42,683 nucleotides of DNA from contig CAYOQK010000065.1 of NCBI GenBank assembly GCA_964406105.1, forward strand, positions 1 to 42,683. The letters run 5' to 3'. The notes under the pieces were generated by a model. That model ran no database searches and was not told where the DNA came from. It was given only the letters and a program-made list of their open reading frames with translations. Made by a program: the position numbers and the translations under genes. Origin of the DNA: WGAB01 sp964406105 (GTDB lineage: Bacteria; Hydrothermota; Hydrothermia; WGAB01). Shown piece by piece: positions 22,819 through 30,949 of this stretch. Position 1 is the stretch's first letter, and every line of letters begins with the position of its first letter.

Positions 22819-23784
22819 TTAGTCAACTGGAAACCGCTTAGGTGAATTGGAAGGCCATAGGCGACGAAGTCCTTGCACCAGCCTCACATGGTCGGGAATC
22901 CGCTGGAGAACGGTGAAAAACCGGGTGGTGGCCCCGAAATGGGATTTCCACTGGCGTATCCCCTCGCGTCCTTCAGGCGTGGGCCCCAGATTGAACAGCG
23001 GAATGCCCTCCTGGCAAGCGTCCTCCAATGCCCGGTCCAAAAGCAAGTGCACAGGGTTCAATGACAACGCCTCCGGCCGATACCCCTCCTGCCAGGCCAA
23101 GGCCATGCGGTGATCTTTCAGGATCACCATGCCGGCCACAGCCTGCCCTTCGTGCCGAGCCAGGTAAAAGGTGGCAAAGTTGTTCGGCACCATTCGGCGG
23201 AAGATCTCCTGGAACAACCGAAGGGGTTTCCGATGGATGCCCAGGCGCTTCGTGGTTTGCTGATACAGGTGGTAAAACACAGCTACCTGCCCCTCGGTAC
23301 GCACCGTTTCCACCTGCACCCCCTCGCGCCTCGCCTTGCGAAGGGCCTTTTTCAAGGACCGGTGGTAGTTTTGCCTGACCTCGCCGATGCCTCCTCGGGC
23401 GTAAATCACCTGGGTTTCCGCATCTATGAGTTCCATACCCGGCACCGGTTCCAACAGCCCGTGGAAATCCACAATGCGCACGAGATCCCAGGCGCCGAAC
23501 AAGGGCGTCATCTGAAAGGGGCCTGTGGCCTTGCGATGCCGGGGCACCGGACCCCCATAGGTATCGTAGTCCAGGGAGTAGACCCGCCGCAGCGGCCACA
23601 GCCCTTTGAGGTGGAGAGGCATGTAAAAATCCGGGTGCACCAAGATTCGGATCCGCCCGCCCAAGGCGGCCCGGAGCGTGTCCAGCCATTCCAACCGGTG
23701 GAACACTGTGGCAAAGGGGCTTCGGCTGACGGCCTTTTGATATTCTTCCTGGATCTCGGACAGGGGAACCAAGAGCTCTGCCAC
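22819..23784 (-). CDS. FemAB-like GNAT acyltransferase (peptidoglycan-bridge / polysaccharide type)
   Basis: The 321-residue product starts at a GTG (23784) with GGAGGAGG upstream, just after the stop of the PUA-like gene. The N-terminal part has 'SPFATVFHRLEWLDTL', typical of FemAB/BioF2-like GNAT proteins. The second GNAT-like half has 'HRSLKKALRKARREGVQVE', 'FYHLYQQTTKRLGIHRKPLRLF', 'FYLARHEGQAVAGMVILKD' and 'NLGPTPEGREGIRQWKSHFG'. In Gram-positives such proteins add amino acids from aminoacyl-tRNA to lipid II; in diderms they are usually linked to exopolysaccharide or cell-surface modification. No polysaccharide gene cluster is adjacent, so the acceptor is unknown. Confidence 0.8.
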   Translation of the reverse strand: MAELLVPLSEIQEEYQKAVSRSPFATVFHRLEWLDTLRAALGGRIRILVHPDFYMPLHLKGLWPLRRVYSLDYDTYGGPVPRHRKATGPFQMTPLFGAWDLVRIVDFHGLLEPVPGMELIDAETQVIYARGGIGEVRQNYHRSLKKALRKARREGVQVETVRTEGQVAVFYHLYQQTTKRLGIHRKPLRLFQEIFRRMVPNNFATFYLARHEGQAVAGMVILKDHRMALAWQEGYRPEALSLNPVHLLLDRALEDACQEGIPLFNLGPTPEGREGIRQWKSHFGATTRFFTVLQRIPDHVRLVQGLRRLWPSNSPKRFPVD

Positions 23785-23785
23785 C

Positions 23786-24247
23786 CTATGCCTCCTCCTC
23801 CGGAACCCGGAGTTCTATGCGGCGGCCCTTGGGCAACTGGTTCTTGAGCCGACCGTCACGGTACAGGCCCGATCCCAAGGCATCGGTCCCGTACTTGACG
23901 ATGACCTGGCCGTTTTCCACCCCGGGTTGGGGAGCCAGGTTCAGGTCACGGCCCTGCACATAGGCCAGCATCTGGGCACGGTTCAAGTACACCACATTCC
24001 GACGGGCATGGGCGCCAAAGAGCTGGATGGCCGCCGTGGTGAGCTTCACCGAACGATCCCGTTCAAAGTAACGAGCAAAGCGGAGCCCCTTTCGCTTGAA
24101 GGTGCGGAGGGGCAAACCCGTGGCCTCACGCGACACGATCCACAGGTCTCCGGCATCGTAGAACTCGTAGGGTTCAAACACCCGGGGATCTATGCCGAAC
24201 CGCTCTTGCAGGTATTTCAGCACGAACCGCACCTTTTCTTGGCTCAT
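23786..24247 (-). CDS. Small PUA / RsmF-C-terminal-like protein (NOL1/NOP2/Sun tail)
   Basis: The 153-residue product starts at the ATG at 24247, which overlaps the sfsA stop (ATGA); the frame is open further upstream but only as a shadow of sfsA. The sequence shows 'LWIVSREATGLPLRTFKRKGLRFARYFERD', 'TTAAIQLFGAHARRNVVYLNRAQMLAYVQGRDL' and 'VIVKYGTDALGSGLYRDGRLKNQLPKGRR'. These resemble the RNA-binding ferredoxin-like and PUA-like C-terminal part of RsmF-type rRNA m5C methyltransferases, but no SAM-binding methyltransferase domain is present. It may be a stand-alone RNA-binding factor. Assignment rests on motif memory and is moderate. Confidence 0.65.
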   Translation of the reverse strand: MSQEKVRFVLKYLQERFGIDPRVFEPYEFYDAGDLWIVSREATGLPLRTFKRKGLRFARYFERDRSVKLTTAAIQLFGAHARRNVVYLNRAQMLAYVQGRDLNLAPQPGVENGQVIVKYGTDALGSGLYRDGRLKNQLPKGRRIELRVPEEEA

Positions 24248-24948
24248 GGGAGTTGCACCGGTATCTCTTGTTCCACCCACAGCTCCCGGGGGGTCACCCG
24301 AAGCCTCACGGCCCGTAATTCTACACCGGCCTGGGCGGCTTCTCGCAGCGCTTTGCAGAACTCGGGGTCCACCTCGCAGTAGGGCCGAAGGTAGCGGGCA
24401 TCCGGCCGCTGCACCACCCAAAGGATCATGGCACGGGTTTCTGGCTTCAAGAACCGTTGGAGTTCCCGAAGGTGTCGGGCACCTCGCGAAGTAGGCACAT
24501 CCGGGAACAGAGCGGCCCCATCGCGCACCAGTGTGCAGGATTTGGTTTCCAGGAGCAGCGGGGGCCGGCCAGACCCTTCCAGCAGGAAGTCCAAACGGGA
24601 TTGGCCCAGGGTGGGCTCAGCCTGGCGGATGCGGTATCCCTGCAAGAAGGGGAACCACCCGTGGTCCAGCCCGAAAGCCAGCACCCGGTTGGGCACTCGG
24701 GAGTCCACAGAGGCCAAAAAGCCCTTCAATTGGACCCCCACCAAGTCGTAGGGTGTGCGGCGGGCCGAACGGGCGGGCTTGCGGTCCAGCAACACGCGCC
24801 GCCCAGGAACAAAGAGTTCCTCCAGCCGCGAGGGGTTAGGCACATACACCCGGTACAAACGGCCCTCCACACGCACGCGAGCGGCAAACCGATTCAACCG
24901 CTCCTCAAACTCCCCCCACCGAGGCTCAACGGTCCAGGTTAGGGTCAT
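24244..24948 (-). CDS. sfsA: SfsA family protein (sugar fermentation stimulation protein)
   Basis: The 234-residue product has an N-terminal OB-like domain ('RFAARVRVEGRLYRVYVPNPSRLEELFVPGRRVLL') and a nuclease-like core with 'SRLDFLLEG...LLLETKSCTLVRDGAALFPDVPTSRGARHLREL', which contains the PD-(D/E)xK-type motif of SfsA. E. coli SfsA was described as a DNA-binding factor affecting maltose genes; the structural relation to nucleases suggests a DNA-directed role. The gene lies between osmC (overlap 23 nt) and the PUA-like gene (overlap 4 nt) in the pepF operon. Its biological function is not settled. Confidence 0.9.
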   Translation of the reverse strand: MTLTWTVEPRWGEFEERLNRFAARVRVEGRLYRVYVPNPSRLEELFVPGRRVLLDRKPARSARRTPYDLVGVQLKGFLASVDSRVPNRVLAFGLDHGWFPFLQGYRIRQAEPTLGQSRLDFLLEGSGRPPLLLETKSCTLVRDGAALFPDVPTSRGARHLRELQRFLKPETRAMILWVVQRPDARYLRPYCEVDPEFCKALREAAQAGVELRAVRLRVTPRELWVEQEIPVQLP

Positions 24949-25342
24949 GGACCACGATTTCGTGGGTTACCGTGGCGGTGCACCGAAGCATGGCGGTCAC
25001 CGAACAGTACTTGTTTTGGCTGAGTTCCACAGCCCGCTCCAGTTTGCGGAGAGGCAAATCCTTACCGGTAAAGATGTACCGCAGGTGCACGTGCACGTAT
25101 ACCTTGGGGTGGGTTTCCTTGCGGCGGGCTTCAATCTCAATGCGAAAATCATCAAACTGCACCCGCATGCGTTTCAAAATGCTGACCACATCCATGCCGG
25201 TACACCCGCCCAGGGCCACGAGCACCAGCTCCATGGGTCGGGGACCTGTATCTCCCTCGGCGTTGTCCATGACCACAGAGTGACCTGAGGGTGGTGTGGC
25301 CACGATTTGCATGTCCGGGTGCCATTGGAAATGCACCTTCAT
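24926..25342 (-). CDS. OsmC/Ohr-family peroxide-handling protein
   Basis: The 138-residue product starts at the ATG at 25342; in-frame GTG codons just upstream cannot be excluded, and GGAGGG lies 14 nt before the ATG. The OsmC fold is clear, with the conserved 'GPRPMELVLVALGGCTGMDVVSIL' helix carrying the active Cys, 'KVYVHVHLRYIFTGKDL' and a second Cys in 'NKYCSVTAMLR'. OsmC/Ohr proteins reduce organic hydroperoxides using this Cys pair. It is more like the YhfA/OsmC branch than Ohr, as judged by the '(L)GGCTGMDV' motif. It sits directly behind pepF and overlaps sfsA. Confidence 0.88.
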   Translation of the reverse strand: MKVHFQWHPDMQIVATPPSGHSVVMDNAEGDTGPRPMELVLVALGGCTGMDVVSILKRMRVQFDDFRIEIEARRKETHPKVYVHVHLRYIFTGKDLPLRKLERAVELSQNKYCSVTAMLRCTATVTHEIVVHDPNLDR

Positions 25343-25353
25343 CACATCCACGT

Positions 25354-27168
25354 TCACCCTCCCTCCAGCAGGCGTTGAAATTCCCACACCCGACGAGCCA
25401 GGGTTTCCAGGCTCTGACGCCAAAAGTCGGGTTTCCGAATGTCAAAGCCAAAGCGAGCGGTAAGCTCCTCGGCGGTGTACAGGCCCGTGCTGGCCAGTAG
25501 GTCGTCGTAACGTTCCCGGAACCCATCGGGATCCCGTTCGTACTCGGCCACCAAACCCAGGCCAAAAAGCTCACCGAACATGTAAGGGAAGTTGTAAAAG
25601 GACCGCTCGGGCAGATAGTAATGCCCCTTGGCTGCCCAGGCGAAGGGGTGGCGGTGTTCCGGATGCAAGGCCTCCCCATAGGTGCGAGCCTGGGCGTCCA
25701 GCATGAGATCGTTGAGTTCCGGAACCGTCAACTCGCGATGACGCCGCCGTTCAAACACCGCCTGTTCAAAGAGGAACCGGCTCGTGATGTCCACCACGAT
25801 TTGGGTGGCATGCTGCAGCGAAGCCTCCAGCAGGTAGAGCTTCTCCTGGGGATCGGTGACCTGCGCCAGGTAGGCCTGGGACACCAGGTTCTCCGTAAAG
25901 GTGCTGGCGGTTTCGGCCAACGTCATCGGGGTTTCACGCTTAGTGGGTGGATGCGGATTCAACTGGAGGTTGTGGTACGCGTGGCCAAGTTCGTGGGCCA
26001 AGGTGCGCACGCTGTTGAATGAGGGATCAAAGTTCACCAAGATCCGCGATTGGGTACGGGCGTACCGCATGCAGAAGCCCCCACCCCGTTTCCCCTCGCG
26101 GGGCTCGGCATCAATCCAGCTCTCCCGGAACGCCCGTTCTGCGAAGGTGTAGAGTTTCTCCGAATAGGCACGAAACTGCTCCAAGATGAACCGGCGGGCT
26201 TCCTCAAAGGTCCAGGTGCGTCCAGGGTTGCCCAGGGGCGCAAAGAGGTCATACCAAGGCAGTGGGCTTCGGCCCAGAGCGCGCGCTTTGGCTTGAAGAT
26301 ACTGCCGGAACACGGGGAAATACTCCTGGGCAGCGGTCATCATGGCGTCTAAGGTTTCGCGGCGGATCCGGTTCTGGAACAGAGCCTGATCCAAGGGGGA
26401 AGGCCAACCCCGGCGTTGGGTGAGCAGGAGCACCTCCCCTTTGACGCCGTTGAGGGCGGCTGCCAGGGGCACGGCATGCTGCTGCCAAGCCTGCAGTTCG
26501 GCCTCGTAAGCGGTTCGGCGAACGTCGGGATCGGGGTCCATGGCCAGGTTTCGCAGCGCGCTCATGGGCAGGGTCTTTTCTTCGCCTTTAAGGCGGATCC
26601 GAACCACGATCTGGGAGGTGTAGGTGCCGTACAGTTGAGACCACGCAGCACCAGCCACCGGCCGATACTCAGCGGCCAGGCGCTCTTCAGCAGGGGACAT
26701 CTGGTGTTCTGCATGCACCCGGGCCTCCTGAAGGAGAAGCGAGTACTCCTGTGCCTTGGGGCTGAGGGCCTTCAGGCGTTCCGCATCCAAGGACCCCAGC
26801 CACGCGACGAACCGAGTGCCCAGGATCTCCAAGGGAACCAGCAGGTTACGGATCTCGCTTAACCGAGCCTGAGCCCGAGGGTTTCGGGAATCCGTGGTCA
26901 CATGGGCGTACACGTAGCTGCTGAGGGTGTGGACCTGCTCGGAGAGGTCGTCTAAGCGGCTGAGGATCTCTTCAAACGTGCGGGCTGCGGCCTCGTCGGT
27001 GACCACCACTGAGGCCTCTGGTTTCTCAATGCGGTGCTCATCAAAGTAGGCCTGTAGGCTCTGAATGGCGGCTTGGATTTCCTTCAGGGCCTGTTCAAAT
27101 TCCGGGGAATCCAGGCCGGGATAAGGAAAATCCAGACGCCAGCGGGGCAGGGTTTCCGTGGTTGCCAT
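25354..27168 (-). CDS. pepF: Oligoendopeptidase F (M3 family metallopeptidase)
   Basis: The 604-residue cytosolic zinc peptidase cleaves short peptides. The ATG at 27168 is preceded by GAGGAGG with good spacing. HELGH (392-396, in 'RTLAHELGHAYHNLQL') and the downstream zinc Glu in 'LAETASTFTE' (about 419) form the M3 active site. The N-terminal helical PepF domain is complete ('FEQALKEIQAAIQSL', 'LSSYVYAHVTTDS'). It is the first gene of a six-gene minus-strand operon and has a clear promoter just upstream. No signal peptide is present. Confidence 0.94.
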   Translation of the reverse strand: MATTETLPRWRLDFPYPGLDSPEFEQALKEIQAAIQSLQAYFDEHRIEKPEASVVVTDEAAARTFEEILSRLDDLSEQVHTLSSYVYAHVTTDSRNPRAQARLSEIRNLLVPLEILGTRFVAWLGSLDAERLKALSPKAQEYSLLLQEARVHAEHQMSPAEERLAAEYRPVAGAAWSQLYGTYTSQIVVRIRLKGEEKTLPMSALRNLAMDPDPDVRRTAYEAELQAWQQHAVPLAAALNGVKGEVLLLTQRRGWPSPLDQALFQNRIRRETLDAMMTAAQEYFPVFRQYLQAKARALGRSPLPWYDLFAPLGNPGRTWTFEEARRFILEQFRAYSEKLYTFAERAFRESWIDAEPREGKRGGGFCMRYARTQSRILVNFDPSFNSVRTLAHELGHAYHNLQLNPHPPTKRETPMTLAETASTFTENLVSQAYLAQVTDPQEKLYLLEASLQHATQIVVDITSRFLFEQAVFERRRHRELTVPELNDLMLDAQARTYGEALHPEHRHPFAWAAKGHYYLPERSFYNFPYMFGELFGLGLVAEYERDPDGFRERYDDLLASTGLYTAEELTARFGFDIRKPDFWRQSLETLARRVWEFQRLLEGG

Positions 27169-27190
27169 AGGAACCTCCTCTTGAGGGCAG

Positions 27191-27220
27191 ATTATGAGGC
27201 AGGTGGAAAGGAAATGCCAA
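27191..27220 (-). promoter_or_regulatory. Promoter of the pepF-osmC-sfsA-PUA-femAB-rrf2 operon
   Basis: On the minus strand, TTGGCA (27220-27215), 18 nt, CATAAT (27196-27191). The first two T residues of the -35 box are the last T residues of the upstream bcp terminator. Confidence 0.65.
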
Positions 27221-27262
27221 AATGGAGGGCGGGGCCTGGCGGCTCGCCAGGCCCCGCCCTCC
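27219..27262 (-). terminator. Very strong intrinsic terminator of the ahpC-bcp operon
   Basis: An 18-bp perfect GC-rich stem (27262-27245 pairing with 27241-27224) has a 3-nt loop and, reading on the minus strand, is followed by A then TTTT. It starts 14 nt after the bcp stop codon. The stem would also insulate pepF from read-through. Confidence 0.9.
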
Positions 27263-27276
27263 GTCATCGGCCAGGA

Positions 27277-27765
27277 CTACGCCTGTCCCAAAAGTTCTTT
27301 GAGTTTCAATAGCACCTTTTCGGCATGACCCCTCGCACGGGTCACCCGCGGCCAGTGATGAGCAATCCGACCCTCAGGATCAATCAGCACGGTGGACCGC
27401 ACCGTTCCCCATGATTCTCTACCGCACTGTTTTTTCAGTTGCCAGGCTCCGTAGGCCTCCAAAACTCGGTGCTCTGGATCACTCAGCAGGGTGATCCCCA
27501 AGCTGTGCTTGGCCACAAACTTCTGATGGCTCTGTACCGAGTCCTTGCTCACCCCCAGGATCACCGCACCCAGCCGCTCAAACTCGGGTTTGAGCTCCGT
27601 AAACTCCTTGGCCTCGGCGGTACACCCCGAGGTGTTGTCCTTGGGGTAGAAGTACAGCACCACCCAACGGCCCCGGTAGTCCTTTAAACAGTGCTCTTGG
27701 CCGTTTTGGTCGGGCAGGCAGAAATCCGGCGCAGGATCCCCCACTTTCCAACTGACCTTGCTCAT
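27277..27765 (-). CDS. bcp: Thiol peroxidase Bcp (peroxiredoxin Q family)
   Basis: The 162-residue peroxiredoxin has the active-site segment 'YPKDNTSGCTAEAKEF' with peroxidatic C48. The resolving Cys that many Bcp proteins have five residues later is replaced by K53, so this is a 1-Cys form or uses another Cys; candidates are C16, C26 and C114 in 'LKKQCGRES'. 'GVSKDSVQSHQKF' and 'VRSTVLIDPEGRI' are typical. It detoxifies peroxides with thiol donors. GGAGGG stands before the ATG at 27765. It lies 22 nt after ahpC, in the same operon. Confidence 0.93.
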   Translation of the reverse strand: MSKVSWKVGDPAPDFCLPDQNGQEHCLKDYRGRWVVLYFYPKDNTSGCTAEAKEFTELKPEFERLGAVILGVSKDSVQSHQKFVAKHSLGITLLSDPEHRVLEAYGAWQLKKQCGRESWGTVRSTVLIDPEGRIAHHWPRVTRARGHAEKVLLKLKELLGQA

Positions 27766-27787
27766 GGTTCCCTCCTTCCCGTTTGCT

Positions 27788-28351
27788 TTAAATACGACCG
27801 ACCAAGTCCAGGTTCACTTTCAAGGTTTCCTTGCCCGGTTCCCACTCTGCCGGGCACACCTCACCGGGGTGCTCCCGAACGTACTTGGACGCCCGGAGTT
27901 TCCGCAGGATCTCCCGGGCACTGCGACCGATGGAGTTATCGTGGATATCCATGGCCTTCAAAACACCCTCGGGATCCACGATGAAGGTGGCTCGGAGCGA
28001 TACCCCTTCATCTTCCAGGTAGGTGCCAAAGGCACGACACACCTTGCCAGAGGGGTCAGCCCCCATGGGATAACGCACCTTCTGGATGGCGGGCGAGGTA
28101 TCGTGCCAGGCTTTGTGCACGTAAACCGTGTCGGTGCTGACGCTGAGGATTTCGGCACCTTCCTTTTGGAACTCGGGGTAGAGCTCCGCCAATTCCTCCA
28201 ACTCTGTAGGGCACACGAAGGTGAAATCGGCAGGATAAAAGGCCAAGATGAGCCATTTGCCCCGGTAATCCGCCAGGTTCACCTGTTTGATTTCCTCGTG
28301 GTGATACACCGAGAGCTCCAGATCCGGAATCTGCTCACCTATCCGAACCAT
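27788..28351 (-). CDS. ahpC: Alkyl hydroperoxide reductase AhpC (typical 2-Cys peroxiredoxin)
   Basis: The 187-residue protein has peroxidatic C47 in 'YPADFTFVCPTEL' and resolving C166 in 'HPGEVCPAEWEPG', followed by the C-terminal arm that completes the subunit interface. It reduces H2O2, organic peroxides and peroxynitrite, normally with AhpF or a thioredoxin system; no ahpF is present here. GGAGG precedes the ATG at 28351. It is transcribed from a consensus promoter and followed by bcp, so two peroxiredoxins are produced together, suggesting exposure to oxygen or peroxides. Confidence 0.95.
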   Translation of the reverse strand: MVRIGEQIPDLELSVYHHEEIKQVNLADYRGKWLILAFYPADFTFVCPTELEELAELYPEFQKEGAEILSVSTDTVYVHKAWHDTSPAIQKVRYPMGADPSGKVCRAFGTYLEDEGVSLRATFIVDPEGVLKAMDIHDNSIGRSAREILRKLRASKYVREHPGEVCPAEWEPGKETLKVNLDLVGRI

Positions 28352-28377
28352 GTTGACCTCCTTTGTCGGTTTTCATG

Positions 28378-28406
28378 AGTATAGGGGAGCCCTCGCTGGA
28401 ACTCAA
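28378..28406 (-). promoter_or_regulatory. Promoter of ahpC-bcp
   Basis: On the minus strand, TTGAGT (28406-28401), 17 nt, TATACT (28383-28378). The transcript start is about 20 nt before the ATG, leaving room for the AAAGGAGG ribosome-binding site. No palindromic operator is obvious around it. Confidence 0.75.
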
Positions 28407-28418
28407 CTCGGGCGAAGG

Positions 28419-28907
28419 CTAACGGAGCCACCAGAGATGGAGTTCGGCCGGGCCGTGGACTCCCCGAACCAACACCTTCTCAATGTCCGCGGTTACGCTG
28501 GGCCCATGGAGCAGAAGCCAGGAGGCATCCGGCTGCTCACGCGCCAGGGTCCACAGGTGCTCCAGGTCGGGCACCAGACGGTGGGCCTCCAAGAGCACCA
28601 GCAATCGCTGCGGCACCAGGAGAACCCAGCGGGGCATCTCGGGGCCCAGCTGGAATGCGACCGATCCAGGCTCGGCAACGCCGTAGGTGGCATCCACAAC
28701 TCCCCAGGGAAGATCCTCTTGCGGTTGGGATTCTGGGGTCAGGCCAGCGGCTCTACAGGCCTTTGTGGCAAAGGTACCCGCTGCTGTCACGCGGGGATGC
28801 TCTCCCAAGAGTTGCCGCAATGCCCCAGGCAAACGATCCATCGGCATTTCCCGCACGTGCCAACCCTCAGAGCTGAGAGTCTCCAGAAACCGTGCTTTCA
28901 GGATCAT
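28419..28907 (-). CDS. lutC: LutC-like LUD-domain protein (lactate utilisation)
   Basis: The 162-residue product starts at the ATG at 28907, which has AAAGG 7 nt upstream; an in-frame ATG two codons earlier has only 1 nt spacing. The LUD fold is shown by 'WGVVDATYGVAEPGSVAFQLG' and the diagnostic end 'SVTADIEKVLVRGVHGPAELHL'. Together with LutA and LutB it forms a complex oxidising L-lactate to pyruvate. It overlaps the lutB 3' end by 41 nt and is last in the xerD-lutABC operon. It is shorter than B. subtilis LutC (about 240), as the N-terminal part is reduced. Confidence 0.87.
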   Translation of the reverse strand: MILKARFLETLSSEGWHVREMPMDRLPGALRQLLGEHPRVTAAGTFATKACRAAGLTPESQPQEDLPWGVVDATYGVAEPGSVAFQLGPEMPRWVLLVPQRLLVLLEAHRLVPDLEHLWTLAREQPDASWLLLHGPSVTADIEKVLVRGVHGPAELHLWWLR

Positions 28908-30231
28908 GGCCATACCTTTGAAGGCGAACGGGAAGACCCCGCTCCCGGGTCCAGGCGCGGAACGGTCCCAACGAAGACAGGGGGTTGGCCAACGGGCTCC
29001 GCAGCAAGGCATCCCCCACCGCCTGAACCAGGGGCGAGGTCATATAAAGCGTCCAGCCCCTGAGCCAGGTCTTCAAGAGGGGGGACAGCGCCTGGGCCTG
29101 GGTCCGTTGCCGCAGTTTGAGGATGAGGTCTACCAAGGGGACTTCTACAGGACACACCTCCACACACCGGCCACAAAGGGTGCAGGCGTAGGCCAGATCG
29201 GGCAGTGCTTGGGAGGGCAACAGTAAGGAAGTTAACACAATGCCAATGGGGCCCGAGTACACACTGGCATAGGCATGTCCTCCCACCTGTTGGTACACCG
29301 GGCACTCGGTAGAGCAGGCACCGCAGCGAATGCAGAGGAGGGCCTCTTGGAAATCGGGGTGCTCGGCCACCTCCCAACGGCGTCCGTGGAGCAGAACCAC
29401 GTGAACCTCCTGGTGGTGGGTTCCTTGGATCAGGTGCACGTACGCGGTTTGACGCTGGCCTGTGGCTGCCACAGGCAACACCTGCAGCAACGCCGCCAAA
29501 TCCTGCAGGGACGCCACCACCTTTTCCACCGAGGTAACCACGATCAAAAGCGGGGGCAGGGCCAAAGTGAGGCCTGCATTGCCCTCGTTTTCCAAAATCA
29601 CGATGCCACCGGTTTCAGCCACCAGGAAATTGGCCCCGGTGATGCCGGCCTCCGCCTCAAAGAACCGACGCCGCAGGGTTTGCCGGGCAAAGGCTGCCAA
29701 TGCCTGGGGATCGTCTGATCCGGTATAACCCAACCGCTGGGCAAAGGCCTCCCGAATGTCCTTTCGGGACAGGTGCAGAGCCGGGGCTGTGATGTGGGAC
29801 GGAAACTGGCCCAAGAGTTGGACGATCCACTCCCCCAGATCCGTTTCGGTCACCTGGACCCCCGACGCCTCCAAGGCGGGGCGGAGCCCAATCTCCTCAG
29901 TGACCATGGACTTACTCTTGACCACGTGGCGGGCCCCAGCGCTTTGCAGGAGACGAAGCACAGCCTCCCGCGCCTCTTGGGCCGAAGCCACGGGATGGAC
30001 CTGGAACCCCCGACTCCGGGCCCGGCGGACCCATTGCTGAACCAACGGCCGCAGGCGATCCAGTGCCCTCCGACGAGCCCGAGCTGCCTGCTGGCGGGCC
30101 TCCTCGTAGCCGGGCGTTTCCCGAATCCGCTGGCGTCGCTTTTCCACCGATACCTGGGTATTGGCCTCCAAGGCTCGGCGGAGGCCTGGCTGTTGCAGGG
30201 CCCAACGCGCGGTCTCTCGGAATCGGTTCAT
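28867..30231 (-). CDS. lutB: LutB-like iron-sulfur protein (lactate utilisation)
   Basis: The 454-residue product starts at the ATG at 30231, which overlaps the lutA stop by 4 nt. An N-terminal LUD domain ('KSKSMVTEEIGLRPALEASGVQVTETDLGEWIVQL', 'GANFLVAETGGIVILENEGN') is followed by two ferredoxin-like cluster motifs, CIRCGACSTECPVY and CTLCGRCVEVCPVEV. A C-terminal amphipathic segment follows. The domain order and length match LutB/YkgF. It passes electrons from lactate oxidation toward the chain together with LutA and LutC. Confidence 0.93.
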   Translation of the reverse strand: MNRFRETARWALQQPGLRRALEANTQVSVEKRRQRIRETPGYEEARQQAARARRRALDRLRPLVQQWVRRARSRGFQVHPVASAQEAREAVLRLLQSAGARHVVKSKSMVTEEIGLRPALEASGVQVTETDLGEWIVQLLGQFPSHITAPALHLSRKDIREAFAQRLGYTGSDDPQALAAFARQTLRRRFFEAEAGITGANFLVAETGGIVILENEGNAGLTLALPPLLIVVTSVEKVVASLQDLAALLQVLPVAATGQRQTAYVHLIQGTHHQEVHVVLLHGRRWEVAEHPDFQEALLCIRCGACSTECPVYQQVGGHAYASVYSGPIGIVLTSLLLPSQALPDLAYACTLCGRCVEVCPVEVPLVDLILKLRQRTQAQALSPLLKTWLRGWTLYMTSPLVQAVGDALLRSPLANPLSSLGPFRAWTRERGLPVRLQRYGHDPESTVSGDSQL

Positions 30232-30926
30232 GGCACCAGCATCTCCACGAAGTGCATCACCCGCACCGGCCGGCGTTGGCGCTGCAGCACACCCCGGAGA
30301 TTCAAAAGGCAACCGGGATCAGGCGAGGTGATCACCTCCACATCGCCACCAAAGGAAAGGTTCACCTTGCGCTCCGCCATGGCCAGAGACAGTTCTGGCA
30401 TCACCAAGGAAAAGACCCCACCAAAGCCACAGCACACCTCCTCGTAAGGTGTGGGAAGCACTGTAATGCCCTCCAAACGTTCCAGAATTCGGCGGAGTTC
30501 ATCGTGCCGACGCAAACCGCGCAGGTAATGGCAGGAGTAGTGGATCTGAACCCGATAGGGAAACCGGCCGGTCAAGCGATCCACCCCCACCACATCGTGC
30601 AGGAATTCGCTGAGTTCCAGCACCCGGTGAACCTGGTTTCGGGTTTCGGGCAAGAGTTCAGGAAACCGTTCCCGCACCATGGCCACGCAGGAGGCCGACG
30701 GGGCCACAATGTAGTCCACATTGGCATCGTTCAAAAAGGCCTCTACCCATCGGCGGGCCATCCTACGGGCCTCAGCGACCCGCCCAGCGTTGTAGGCCAC
30801 TTGGCCACAACACACCCGACCCCTGGGTTGGTCCACCTGGTATCCCAAACGTTCCAGGAGTTGCCGGGTTTTTTCGTAAACCTCGGGCCAGAACAACTCG
30901 GCCAGGCAGGTGGCGAACAGCCGCAC
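30228..30926 (-). CDS. lutA: LutA-like CCG-domain Fe-S oxidoreductase (lactate utilisation)
   Basis: The 232-residue product starts at a GTG (30926), 23 nt after xerD. It has two cysteine-rich CCG domains: 'GRVCCGQVAYNAG' with 'PSASCVAMVRE', and 'IHYSCHYLRG' with 'EEVCCGFGGVFS' and 'SPDPGCLLNL'. This is the LutA/GlcF-type heterodisulfide-reductase-like domain that binds non-cubane clusters. It acts with LutB and LutC in lactate oxidation. No lactate permease (LutP) or LutR regulator is found in the window. Confidence 0.92.
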   Translation of the reverse strand: MRLFATCLAELFWPEVYEKTRQLLERLGYQVDQPRGRVCCGQVAYNAGRVAEARRMARRWVEAFLNDANVDYIVAPSASCVAMVRERFPELLPETRNQVHRVLELSEFLHDVVGVDRLTGRFPYRVQIHYSCHYLRGLRRHDELRRILERLEGITVLPTPYEEVCCGFGGVFSLVMPELSLAMAERKVNLSFGGDVEVITSPDPGCLLNLRGVLQRQRRPVRVMHFVEMLVP

Positions 30927-30949
30927 CCGTCCCCGGCCTTGGCCAACGC

